From: Roseburia hominis A2-183
Lineage (GTDB): Bacteria; Bacillota; Clostridia; Lachnospirales; Lachnospiraceae
Direction: 5' to 3'
DNA: 64,000 bases
Assembly: GCF_000225345.1 (NCBI RefSeq)
Contig: NC_015977.1
Location: 27,501-91,500, forward strand
Shown here: positions 1-9,970 of the stretch, one piece after another
Layout: each line of letters opens with the position of its first letter
Position numbering within the stretch: the stretch's first letter is position 1
Made by a program: the position numbers and the translations under genes
The notes under the pieces: model-generated
Databases searched by the model: none
What the model saw: only the letters and a program-made list of their open reading frames with translations
What the model was told of the DNA's origin: nothing

Positions 1-166
1 CATACAGAAGATTTTGATGAAAATGATTTTTTATCAAGACATCCGAGAATATCGTAAACAAAGTTTACGACCAAACCAAACGAACGAAAGTTCAAGATCG
101 AAGCAATTCGATCCGCGTTATTAAACGCAAAGACCCAGTTTCTAACGCTATAGAAACTGTAAACGA
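1..166 (+). other. 3' part of 16S-23S intergenic spacer
   Basis: This stretch lies directly before the 23S rRNA. It has no tRNA in the visible part. It holds a string of perfect short hairpins: 52-59 with 63-70, 82-85 with 90-93, 96-102 with 107-113, 115-119 with 124-128, and 136-144 with 151-159. Its last bases lead into the 23S 5' end. The 16S gene itself lies outside the window. Confidence 0.8.
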
Positions 167-3053
<2,887 letters not shown>

Positions 3054-3110
3054 AAAAAGTTTGTTGGATGATTTCTGTATGAAGTTTTGAAGGTACAATT
3101 TAAAAAAGTA

Positions 3111-3139
3111 TTGCAATTATAACAATTTTGTTATATAGT
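3111..3139 (+). promoter_or_regulatory. candidate SigA promoter for tRNA genes
   Basis: TTGCAA (3111-3116), a 17-bp spacer and TATAGT (3134-3139) form a reasonable SigA-type promoter between the 23S gene and tRNA-Asn. A start about 3146 would lie inside the rRNA terminator hairpin, so its use is uncertain. The tRNAs could also be read from the rRNA operon. Confidence 0.4.
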
Positions 3140-3140
3140 A

Positions 3141-3166
3141 AATGACGTACTAGCTACGTCATTTTG
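3141..3166 (+). terminator. terminator after 23S rRNA
   Basis: A 9-bp stem, AATGACGTA (3141-3149) with TACGTCATT (3155-3163), has a 5-nt loop and is followed by a T-rich stretch. It fits the end of the rRNA operon. Confidence 0.6.
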
Positions 3167-3193
3167 TGTCATTTTGTATCTTTCAGTTAGTAT

Positions 3194-3266
3194 TCCTCGA
3201 TAGCTCAGTCGGTAGAGCACGCGGCTGTTAACCGCGCTGTCGTAGGTTCGAGTCCTACTCGGGGAG
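3194..3266 (+). tRNA. tRNA-Asn (GTT)
   Basis: A 73-nt tRNA. The acceptor arm TCCTCGA (3194-3200) pairs with TCGGGGA (3259-3265), followed by discriminator G. The anticodon GTT sits in the loop CTGTTAA. The T-arm has GTTCGAGTCC. CCA is not encoded. Confidence 0.97.
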
Positions 3267-3323
3267 TTTTTTTATCAGTAATTTTGTAAAGCGGGCATCA
3301 TTATTCTGTCCGTGCTTAAATAT

Positions 3324-3394
3324 GGCGACTTAGCCAAGTGGTAAGGCGTGGGACTGCAACTCCCTGATCGTCGGTTCAAATCCGTCAGTCGCCT
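3324..3394 (+). tRNA. tRNA-Cys (GCA), copy 1
   Basis: A 71-nt tRNA. The acceptor arm GGCGACT (3324-3330) pairs with AGTCGCC (3387-3393), with discriminator T as usual for cysteine. The anticodon is GCA in the loop CTGCAAC. It is identical to the copy at 7399-7469. Confidence 0.97.
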
Positions 3395-3398
3395 CTGT

Positions 3399-3432
3399 AA
3401 AGATCTCGAAGATTTTTTCGGGATCTTTTTTT
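3399..3432 (+). terminator. terminator after tRNA-Cys copy 1
   Basis: The stem AAAGATCTCGAA (3399-3410) pairs with TTCGGGATCTTT (3417-3428), with a 6-nt loop and a run of T to 3432. Confidence 0.85.
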
Positions 3433-3580
3433 GTTTAAAAATCACTCTGCATCTGGATTGTGTGGAAAACGGATCGCAAATTTTTTAGATTTGTTTATAA
3501 AAATATAATATGACACTGTTTAGAAACCGTGTTAAAATTATCACAATATATAAGAGAATAAACAGGAAAGGGGAGTCAGT

Positions 3581-5416
3581 ATGAATGAAGTAAAAACACC
3601 GAAAAAACCTCTGATCTTCTATTATGTTATGGTTTTTCTGCTGTTGATGATGCTGAATTTTATGGCGATTCCGTGGATGGCAGAGCGTCAGGTCAGGGAA
3701 GTGGACTATGGAACGTTTATGACCATGACGGAAGATAAAAAGATTGCAAAAGTCGAGATCGATGAGAGTGAGATCGTCTTTACGGACAAGGATGGAAATA
3801 TTTACAAGACGGGTCCGATGAATGATCCGGATCTGGTACAGCGGCTTCATGATTCCGGAGCGGAGTTTGCAAGTCAGATTGTAGAGCAGATGTCTCCGTT
3901 TTTAAGCGCATTGCTGGGCTGGATTGTGCCGATCGCCATTTTCATGATAATCGGCCAGGTTATGTACAAGCGTCTGATGGACAAAGCCGGCGGCGGCGGG
4001 AACGCGATGATGTTCGGTATGGGCAAGTCGAATGCCAAAGTATACGTAAAGTCTTCGGAGGGAATCAAGTTCACAGACGTGGCAGGCGAGGATGAAGCGA
4101 AGGAGAATCTGACGGAGATAGTGGATTATCTGCATAATCCGGACAAGTACCGGGAGATTGGTGCATCCATGCCAAAAGGTATTCTGCTTGTCGGCCCTCC
4201 GGGAACCGGTAAGACGATGCTGGCGAAGGCTGTCGCCGGAGAGGCGAACGTACCGTTTTTCTCGATGTCGGGATCTGAATTTGTGGAAATGTTTGTCGGC
4301 ATGGGCGCTTCAAAGGTGCGTGACCTGTTCCGCCAGGCGAAAGAGAAAGCACCATGTATCGTATTTATTGATGAGATTGACGCCATCGGCAAAAAGCGTG
4401 ACGGAAATATGGGCGGAAATGATGAGCGTGAGCAGACACTCAATCAGCTTCTCACGGAAATGGATGGTTTTGAGGGCAACACAGGAGTGATTATCCTGGC
4501 GGCAACGAACCGACCGGAGTCTCTGGACCCGGCACTGACGCGTCCGGGACGTTTTGACCGGCGTGTACCGGTAGAACTGCCGGATCTAAGCGGCAGAGAG
4601 GCAATTCTTAAGGTACATGCAAAGAAGATCAAAGTATCGGATAATGTGGATTTCAACAAGATTGCCAGAATGGCGTCCGGGGCATCCGGAGCGGAGCTGG
4701 CGAATATTGTAAATGAGGCTGCGCTGCGCGCGGTGCGTGATGGCAGAGCCTATGCGACACAGGCGGATCTGGAAGAGAGCATCGAAGTTGTCATTGCCGG
4801 TTATCAGAAGAAGAATGCGATTCTGACAGACAAGGAAAAATGGACGGTGGCTTATCACGAGATCGGTCATGCCCTTGTAGCGGCAAAGCAGACCAATTCC
4901 GCTCCGGTACAGAAGATCACGATTATTCCGAGAACTTCCGGTGCGTTGGGTTATACGATGCAGGTAGAGGAAGGTACACATTATCTCATGAATAAGGAAG
5001 AGATTGAGAACAAGATCGCAACGCTGACAGGCGGTCGTGCCGCGGAGGAAGTGGTATTTGATTGTGTTACAACAGGTGCTTCTAACGATATTGAGCAGGC
5101 GACCAAGCTGGCAAGGGCGATGATTACCCGTTATGGTATGAGTGAAGAATTCGATATGGTGGCGCTTGAGACAGTGACCAATCAGTACCTTGGCGGCGAT
5201 GCATCCCTGGCATGCTCAGCAGACACGCAGGCACAGATCGACAGAAAAGTAGTGGAACTGGTAAGGAAGCAGCATGAGAAGGCGGCGAAGATCCTTAAGG
5301 ACAACCGCGCAAAGCTGGATGAACTTGCGAAATATCTCTATGACAAGGAGACCATCACAGGGGAAGAATTTATGAGCATCTTAAATGCACAGGATGGGCA
5401 GACCGTGGAAAATTAG
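3581..5416 (+). CDS. ftsH: ATP-dependent zinc metalloprotease FtsH
   Basis: A 611-aa membrane-bound AAA+ protease that degrades misfolded and regulatory membrane or cytoplasmic proteins. Two N-terminal membrane segments (about 11-30 and 107-127) flank a small extracytoplasmic domain. The AAA domain has Walker A GPPGTGKT at 205-212, Walker B with DEID at 263-267 and the arginine-bearing second region of homology near 318-328. The peptidase domain carries the zinc motif HEIGH at 426-430. Length and domain order are normal for FtsH. The start is supported by an AGGAAAGGGGAG ribosome binding site. It is a single gene ended by a terminator shared with the convergent gene downstream. Confidence 0.97.
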   Translation: MNEVKTPKKPLIFYYVMVFLLLMMLNFMAIPWMAERQVREVDYGTFMTMTEDKKIAKVEIDESEIVFTDKDGNIYKTGPMNDPDLVQRLHDSGAEFASQIVEQMSPFLSALLGWIVPIAIFMIIGQVMYKRLMDKAGGGGNAMMFGMGKSNAKVYVKSSEGIKFTDVAGEDEAKENLTEIVDYLHNPDKYREIGASMPKGILLVGPPGTGKTMLAKAVAGEANVPFFSMSGSEFVEMFVGMGASKVRDLFRQAKEKAPCIVFIDEIDAIGKKRDGNMGGNDEREQTLNQLLTEMDGFEGNTGVIILAATNRPESLDPALTRPGRFDRRVPVELPDLSGREAILKVHAKKIKVSDNVDFNKIARMASGASGAELANIVNEAALRAVRDGRAYATQADLEESIEVVIAGYQKKNAILTDKEKWTVAYHEIGHALVAAKQTNSAPVQKITIIPRTSGALGYTMQVEEGTHYLMNKEEIENKIATLTGGRAAEEVVFDCVTTGASNDIEQATKLARAMITRYGMSEEFDMVALETVTNQYLGGDASLACSADTQAQIDRKVVELVRKQHEKAAKILKDNRAKLDELAKYLYDKETITGEEFMSILNAQDGQTVEN

Positions 5417-5452
5417 AGAAGCTGCGGGAAAGAGCAGTAAATATTGCATAAT

Positions 5453-5507
5453 AAAAGCTGTCACAGGAATAGAACCGATAAAACGGGATACCTGCGGCAG
5501 CTTTTTT
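5453..5507. terminator. bidirectional terminator between ftsH and the CPBP gene
   Basis: AAAAGCTGTCACAGG (5453-5467) pairs with CCTGCGGCAGCTTTT (5491-5505) with small mismatches. T runs are present on the + strand and, by symmetry, on the minus strand. It serves two convergent genes. Confidence 0.75.
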
Positions 5508-5509
5508 CA

Positions 5510-6532
5510 TTATTGCAAGAGCTGTACAATGATTATCACGATCCAGACGATCATGTAGAGGGCCATTCCAACGTTTAACACGGTTGTGGAAAAGCGTTTT
5601 CCTTTCGGAATCGTGTTCATTCCAGGCAGGAAGCGGATTTTCTTCAGATTGACGATAAAGAGAATAATACCAGCAATCGCCACGCCGAGCAAAAGGAAAA
5701 TGTAAATAAAGTAAACGATCAGTTTTCCAAAGTTTCCTGTCATGTAGGACATCATGCCTGCAGGATCGGAAGCGATGGAGAGAAAATCATCTCCCAGCCA
5801 TTTCAAGATCGCCACACCGAGTACAGAGCCGAGGAAGTTCACCAGCATGTGTAACCCGATCGTGTAGCGGATATTGCCGGTTTTGACATAGATAAAGCCG
5901 AAGCACAGGCCGAGAACGAAAGCATAGACGAACTGGTTCAGATTTCCGTGAAACAGTCCGAACATCAGGCCGGAGAAAAGCACAGCTACGCCCTCGCCGT
6001 ACTGTACAAGGCGGTCAATGAGAAGCTTCCGGAAGATCAGCTCTTCGGCAACCGGGGCGCAGAGTACCATGATAAACAGATTCACCCAGAGATTGGAGCT
6101 TGTGGCGACTTCAAGCATGGTGTTTGTTACCGGGCTTCCCTTCAGGATACTGATCAACTGTGTCAGGACAAGACCGGTATAATTGCTCACATACATGGCA
6201 CCATAGCACATGAGAAAAGCGATCAGCCACTGACCGAAGGTCATGTGTTTTTTGGGAAGGGTCACAGCCGGAATCCTCTTGATCAGAAGTGCCATGACCG
6301 GCATGGCGATCACATACATAGGAATCATAACAATCAAAAGCGCGTAGCTCGTGCTGGAAAGCAGATCCGGATTGATCGCGTTTGCGATTCCGCTTGCGCC
6401 GAACTGAACTCCATAGATGAGCACGGTTCCAATCAGAAACATCAGACCGATGCGGGAAAATTGTCGTCTGGCATCTGCACAGACAGTATTGGGTGTGCCG
6501 GTCATATAATCCGGCGTCATTTCTTCGTTCAT
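5510..6532 (-). CDS. CPBP-family intramembrane metalloprotease
   Basis: A 340-aa multi-spanning membrane protein of the CPBP (CAAX protease and bacteriocin-processing, ABI) family. The family signatures are visible: EELIFRK (EExxxR motif), FGLFHGN (FxxxH motif) and a third His in GLHMLVNF. The N-terminal half has several further membrane spans. The start at 6532 was chosen because GGAGG stands 5 nt before it. An ORF reading 36 codons further upstream lacks a ribosome binding site. Family members process prenylated or other membrane substrates and can give bacteriocin immunity; the substrate here is unknown. It is driven by a consensus promoter carrying two operator palindromes (6644-6696). 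Confidence 0.9.
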   Translation of the reverse strand: MNEEMTPDYMTGTPNTVCADARRQFSRIGLMFLIGTVLIYGVQFGASGIANAINPDLLSSTSYALLIVMIPMYVIAMPVMALLIKRIPAVTLPKKHMTFGQWLIAFLMCYGAMYVSNYTGLVLTQLISILKGSPVTNTMLEVATSSNLWVNLFIMVLCAPVAEELIFRKLLIDRLVQYGEGVAVLFSGLMFGLFHGNLNQFVYAFVLGLCFGFIYVKTGNIRYTIGLHMLVNFLGSVLGVAILKWLGDDFLSIASDPAGMMSYMTGNFGKLIVYFIYIFLLLGVAIAGIILFIVNLKKIRFLPGMNTIPKGKRFSTTVLNVGMALYMIVWIVIIIVQLLQ

Positions 6533-6643
6533 ATAATCCTCCAATTCCGCAGACGTTGTGTGTTGAAGAAACCGGGAGCCAGAGCTTCCGTTCCATCGAC
6601 GGTTGAGGCTGCTTGTGACATCTGCGACACAAAGAGCCATGCA

Positions 6644-6696
6644 TTGACAACTTTACTTGTCAAAATAATTATATGTATGACAAGTAAAGTTGTCAA
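6644..6696 (-). promoter_or_regulatory. consensus promoter with twin palindromic operators (CPBP gene)
   Basis: On the minus strand there is a perfect SigA promoter: TTGACA (6691-6696), a 17-bp spacer and TATAAT (6668-6673), giving a start near 6661. The site is framed by a 19-bp perfect inverted repeat (6644-6662 and 6678-6696). Each arm is itself a palindrome, TGACAA-N6-TTGTCA. The two palindromes are centred 33 bp apart, about three helical turns. One covers the -35 box and the other covers the start site, which is the layout of a strongly repressed promoter. The repressor is not identifiable here; MarR-type sites look similar. Confidence 0.85.
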
Positions 6697-6720
6697 GTAA
6701 AATAAATAAGAAAATCTTTC

Positions 6721-6750
6721 GAGACAAACCATGCACTTATCGGTTATAAT
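6721..6750 (+). promoter_or_regulatory. candidate promoter for the lipoprotein gene
   Basis: GAGACA (6721-6726), an 18-bp spacer and TATAAT (6745-6750) lie 31 bp before the lipoprotein start. The -10 box is perfect and the -35 box matches at four positions. Confidence 0.5.
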
Positions 6751-6780
6751 AAAAAGGAAGACGTTATCGGAGGAAGATTC

Positions 6781-7248
6781 ATGAGAAAATTATGGATAAC
6801 AGGCTGTATCGCGATGATCTGCATGGGAATGCTGACAGCCTGCGGTGGAAATAAAACGGAGGTTGTACCGATCGAGGATACGGAGGAGGCAGAACGGGAA
6901 GTACCTTACGCAATGTACATCAACCGTGTGGAAGGCGGAAAGGCATCGGTTACGATCTCAAATTATACGGATGAGGAGATTCTGTACGGAACCGATTTTC
7001 ATCTGCAGAAATATATCGGGAGCGACTGGGTGGACGTGTCGACGCTGGTTCCCAATTACAGGTTTAACGAGGGGGTCTATTCCATTCCGGCGCACAGCAG
7101 CGTGGTCACGGATGTCAAATGGGAGTGGCTGTACAGCACGCTGACGGACGGGGAATATATGCTGACGAAGACAGTGCTTGATCCGAAGGAAGACGGAACT
7201 TACGATCAGGCAACGATGTATGTGACATTTGTTTTTGGAACGCCGTAG
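6781..7248 (+). CDS. lipoprotein with immunoglobulin-like domain
   Basis: A 155-aa exported lipoprotein. The N-terminus has a positive Met-Arg-Lys start, a hydrophobic core and the lipobox LTAC with the lipidated Cys at residue 21. The rest is beta-rich and resembles a bacterial Ig-like domain often found alone in Lachnospiraceae lipoproteins. It reads Tyr-Ala-Met-Tyr-x-Asn near its start and ends with a GEYMLTK strand. The ribosome binding site is GGAGGA. No catalytic motif is seen and the function is unknown. It stands alone between a divergent protease gene and a tRNA. Confidence 0.8.
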   Translation: MRKLWITGCIAMICMGMLTACGGNKTEVVPIEDTEEAEREVPYAMYINRVEGGKASVTISNYTDEEILYGTDFHLQKYIGSDWVDVSTLVPNYRFNEGVYSIPAHSSVVTDVKWEWLYSTLTDGEYMLTKTVLDPKEDGTYDQATMYVTFVFGTP

Positions 7249-7280
7249 GCGGCAGATGCTGTTTATTTTAAAAATATGAC

Positions 7281-7309
7281 TTGACGGGAGACAATGGTTT
7301 TGTTAAAAT
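7281..7309 (+). promoter_or_regulatory. candidate promoter for tRNA-Cys copy 2
   Basis: TTGACG (7281-7286), a 17-bp spacer and TAAAAT (7304-7309) form a near-consensus promoter about 90 bp before the tRNA. A stem GCTTCCCG (7330-7337) with CGGGAAGC (7362-7369) lies in the leader. A second TATAAT at 7374-7379 has only a weak -35 box. Confidence 0.55.
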
Positions 7310-7398
7310 CTCTGTGTGTCTGATGTGATGCTTCCCGGCAGAAGTGATCTGTCATAAATGACGGGAAGCTGCATATAATAGGCATATAAGAGAGATAG

Positions 7399-7469
7399 GG
7401 CGACTTAGCCAAGTGGTAAGGCGTGGGACTGCAACTCCCTGATCGTCGGTTCAAATCCGTCAGTCGCCT
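7399..7469 (+). tRNA. tRNA-Cys (GCA), copy 2
   Basis: A 71-nt tRNA, base for base identical to the copy at 3324-3394: acceptor GGCGACT with AGTCGCC, anticodon GCA, discriminator T. The flanks differ, so the duplication does not extend far. Confidence 0.97.
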
Positions 7470-7482
7470 TTGGGTCAGTAAT

Positions 7483-7509
7483 GGCGTACGAGAAATCGTA
7501 CGCCTTTTT
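7483..7509 (+). terminator. terminator after tRNA-Cys copy 2
   Basis: The perfect 8-bp stem GGCGTACG (7483-7490) with CGTACGCC (7497-7504) is followed by TTTTT. Confidence 0.9.
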
Positions 7510-7617
7510 ACATGTTATCTTATTTTACATCAAGATCAGAAAAAGAAATGACGTTGCGCCAGGGGATGCAATGTTTTTTGGAATACAATATATGGTACTT
7601 AAGATATAAGGAAAACC

Positions 7618-7646
7618 TTGAAAAAAAGACTTCAAATGTATATGAT
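7618..7646 (+). promoter_or_regulatory. promoter of the diguanylate cyclase gene
   Basis: TTGAAA (7618-7623), a 17-bp spacer and TATGAT (7641-7646), with an inferred start near 7653. It lies inside the longest possible ORF, which argues for the later start codon at 7692. Confidence 0.65.
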
Positions 7647-7691
7647 AGAACTATGGAGAAAGGACGGTTTTCTGGGGGAGGGGACTGTACT

Positions 7692-8777
7692 ATGGTGCAA
7701 AAGATAAAGGACTTTGTATTAAAAGACGTGCAGAGCGAGAACGAGACGAAGAAGACGGCGGTTACGCTACGGATCAGCGCATTGATGCTGTGTCTGTACT
7801 TTTTAAGCCTGTTTGCTGTATTCTGCGCGATTAAGGATATCCGTTCAGCGGTGATCTGCCTGGTGTGTATAGGATGTTATCTCGTATCTTTTTACACGAC
7901 CTATCTGAATCATACGAAGTTTGCATCGATATTTTCGCAGGCGCTGATGGCGCTATGGATTCTGATTTTTATCTGGGAGTATGGCTGGGACTGCGGTGTA
8001 CAACATTTTGTGTTTGTGCTTCTGGTTCTCAATTTTACCGTGAGCGCGGGAACGATGGGAATGAAGATCGGCGCTGCGGCACTGGCATGTGCGTACCGTA
8101 TTTTTCTGTATGCCTATACGAACAGGTATGATCCGGTGACAAATATTTCTGTGGATACCGGTGTTCTTTTTCAGATTATCAATACGCTTGCTATTTTTGC
8201 GGAATTGACGGCAATCATGATCGTGTTTACCAGAGATTCGCAGGAGATGGAATACAAGCTTGTAAAATATAATGAGAAGCTGGAACACATGGCGTCCATC
8301 GATCCGCTTACCGGCCTGTACAACCGCTGGAGCATGCGGTCGTATCTGGAGAAAATCGCCGGAAAATATGCGTCCGGAGAGATTGGATATGTGTCAGTTG
8401 CAATCGGCGACATCGATTTTTTCAAAAAGACAAACGATACCTACGGGCATGATGCCGGGGATATGGTGTTGAAAGAACTGGCAAAAGTTTTTCTGGAGGC
8501 GATGGAAAAGGAAGGAAAAGTCTGCCGCTGGGGCGGAGAGGAATTCCTGTTTGTATTTCAGAATAAAAACGGCGATCAGGCGAATGAGGTACTTCACGAT
8601 ATATTGAAGAGAATCCGCGGCATGGGCATTCCTTATCAGAGCGATTGGATTCATGTCACCATGACATTTGGACTGGAGGAGTATAGCGGAGAGAAGGATA
8701 TGGAAACGATCATCCGTGCTGCGGATCAGAAGCTTTATCATGGGAAAGAGAACGGGCGGAACCAGATTGTATATTAA
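7692..8777 (+). CDS. membrane-bound diguanylate cyclase (GGDEF)
   Basis: A 361-aa protein that should make cyclic di-GMP from two GTP. The first 180 residues hold about six hydrophobic membrane segments forming an unclassified sensor region. The GGDEF domain begins around residue 204 (DPLTGLYNR) and has the active-site motif GGEEF at 281-285, which is a functional variant. The product-inhibition site RxxD is not present five residues before it, so feedback control may be absent. The start at 7692 follows GGGGGAGGGG, and the promoter lies downstream of the alternative start. The esterase-like gene follows after 23 bp, so the two may be co-transcribed. Confidence 0.9.
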   Translation: MVQKIKDFVLKDVQSENETKKTAVTLRISALMLCLYFLSLFAVFCAIKDIRSAVICLVCIGCYLVSFYTTYLNHTKFASIFSQALMALWILIFIWEYGWDCGVQHFVFVLLVLNFTVSAGTMGMKIGAAALACAYRIFLYAYTNRYDPVTNISVDTGVLFQIINTLAIFAELTAIMIVFTRDSQEMEYKLVKYNEKLEHMASIDPLTGLYNRWSMRSYLEKIAGKYASGEIGYVSVAIGDIDFFKKTNDTYGHDAGDMVLKELAKVFLEAMEKEGKVCRWGGEEFLFVFQNKNGDQANEVLHDILKRIRGMGIPYQSDWIHVTMTFGLEEYSGEKDMETIIRAADQKLYHGKENGRNQIVY

Positions 8778-8800
8778 GAAAAGACGGGGAGAATAGACAG

Positions 8801-9646
8801 ATGCTGACAGAAACAATCACAATACAGGTGGAGGGATCCCAGCCGGGTGCAAGACTTTGTATCTACATTCAGGAAAAGAGCAGGGAGCTTCGGATTAAGG
8901 AGCGGCCGCTCATATTACTGTGTCCGGGAGGCGGATACGAATGGACCTCGGACCGGGAGGCGGAGCCGATGGCAGTACAGTTTCTCGCAATGGGATACCA
9001 TGTTGCCGTGCTGCGTTATTCCTGTGCGCCGGCGGTGTTCCCGACAGCGCTTTTAGAGTTGGCGGAGGCGATGAAGCTGATCCATGCACACGCTGCGGAA
9101 TGGGGTGTTAAGAAAGAGCAGATTTATGTAGAGGGATGCTCCGCGGGAGGTCATCTCGCGGCAAGTCTGGGCGTATTCTGGCACGAATCCTGGCTTTCCG
9201 AGAGAGCCGGCGTGGCAAATGAGATCCTGCGTCCGGCGGGACTGATTCTCTGCTATCCGGTTATCACGTCTGGCGAGTATGCACACAGGGGATCGTTTGA
9301 AGCTCTGTTAAAGGGACAGAAGACGGAGGAGATGATGGAAAAAGTCTCACTGGAGAAGCAGGTGACAGAGCACATGCCGCCGGTATTTTTATGGCACACG
9401 TTCACCGATGACTGTGTGCCGGTTGAGAATTCCCTGCTGCTTATCGCAGCGATGCGCAAGGTGAATGTGCCGGTGGAATTTCACATGTATCCAGCAGGCG
9501 GACACGGGTTATCGACCTGTACGGAGTTATCCATGAATGTGGATGGCTATGGTGTGCAGGAGCAGTGCCAGAGCTGGCTTCCGCTGGTGCGAACCTGGCT
9601 GGCAGAAAAAGTGCGTTGCAAAACTGAGACAAATATGTTAGGATAG
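8801..9646 (+). CDS. alpha/beta hydrolase, acetyl-esterase-like
   Basis: A 281-aa cytoplasmic alpha/beta hydrolase with no signal peptide. It has the oxyanion-hole motif PGGGY near residue 44, the nucleophile elbow GCSAGG near 111-116, a likely acidic residue in FTDDCVPVE near 203, and the His in GGHGLS near 234. This pattern is that of the BD-FAE/acetyl xylan esterase-like hydrolases that remove acetyl groups from sugars or oligosaccharides. The true substrate is not known. The ribosome binding site is GGGGAG. It lies 23 bp behind the diguanylate cyclase. Confidence 0.82.
   Translation: MLTETITIQVEGSQPGARLCIYIQEKSRELRIKERPLILLCPGGGYEWTSDREAEPMAVQFLAMGYHVAVLRYSCAPAVFPTALLELAEAMKLIHAHAAEWGVKKEQIYVEGCSAGGHLAASLGVFWHESWLSERAGVANEILRPAGLILCYPVITSGEYAHRGSFEALLKGQKTEEMMEKVSLEKQVTEHMPPVFLWHTFTDDCVPVENSLLLIAAMRKVNVPVEFHMYPAGGHGLSTCTELSMNVDGYGVQEQCQSWLPLVRTWLAEKVRCKTETNMLG
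9616..9644 (+). promoter_or_regulatory. candidate promoter of the mgtE leader
   Basis: TTGCAA (9616-9621), a 17-bp spacer and TAGGAT (9639-9644) predict a start near 9651. This would give a leader of about 320 nt before mgtE. It overlaps the 3' end of the hydrolase gene. Confidence 0.45.
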
Positions 9647-9678
9647 CAACGGATTAAAATAAGAATGGAGGTGGCAGC

Positions 9679-9759
9679 ATGACTGACGACAGTTGCGGAC
9701 GAAGTAATCATATTGTCTGTGGGGAAAGAATGAGCGGCAGTCTGCCTGCCATTTTTTGA
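9679..9759 (+). CDS. 26-aa candidate leader peptide upstream of mgtE
   Basis: A 26-codon ORF preceded by GGAGGTGG with good spacing, stronger than the ribosome binding site of mgtE itself. It begins Met-Thr-Asp-Asp and ends Leu-Pro-Ala-Ile-Phe. Its last codons lie inside a terminator-like hairpin and its TGA stop sits in the T run. This placement is typical of a leader peptide whose translation controls attenuation. No match to a known family is claimed. It could also be a chance ORF. Confidence 0.5.
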   Translation: MTDDSCGRSNHIVCGERMSGSLPAIF

Positions 9760-9818
9760 TCGAAGAACGATTATCGAGGATATCTTTTTTTCTTATGCTC
9801 TGTATTCACAGACAATAT
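9710..9818 (+). promoter_or_regulatory. structured leader with attenuator-like hairpin upstream of mgtE
   Basis: A 12-bp perfect long-range stem joins ATATTGTCTGTG (9710-9721) with CACAGACAATAT (9807-9818). Inside it a short hairpin, GGCAG (9736-9740) with CTGCC (9746-9750), is followed by ATTTTTT and looks like an intrinsic terminator. A further stem AGACAGC (9856-9862) with GCTGTCT (9868-9874) lies downstream. The 5' strand of the long stem is inside the 26-codon leader ORF, so a translating ribosome would disturb it. The M-box magnesium riboswitch consensus was not recognised. Control of mgtE by this leader is inferred from position. Confidence 0.6.
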
Positions 9819-9970
9819 TTCCAGACAACATAATCAAATCATGCCGAAAACAAGGAGACAGCCGTGCGCTGTCTGTATCAGAATGCCATAAATAACGTGG
9901 CGTTCGTTGTTTGCGTGCACATTTTGTCCCGGCAGAATGTGACAACATCGGAAAGGAAATGGTGGCTTGC

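Noticed and set aside
5948..6700. A 250-codon frame on the + strand
   Set aside because: It is antisense to the CPBP protease gene, which has clear family motifs and a strong promoter. The antisense product has a shadow-like His/Lys-rich composition.
3324..7469. A large duplication suggested by two identical tRNA-Cys genes
   Set aside because: Only the tRNA sequence is shared. The upstream regions and terminators differ, so there is no evidence for a wider duplication.
9647..9970. Magnesium M-box riboswitch before mgtE
   Set aside because: The conserved M-box core was not found. The leader has other structure instead.
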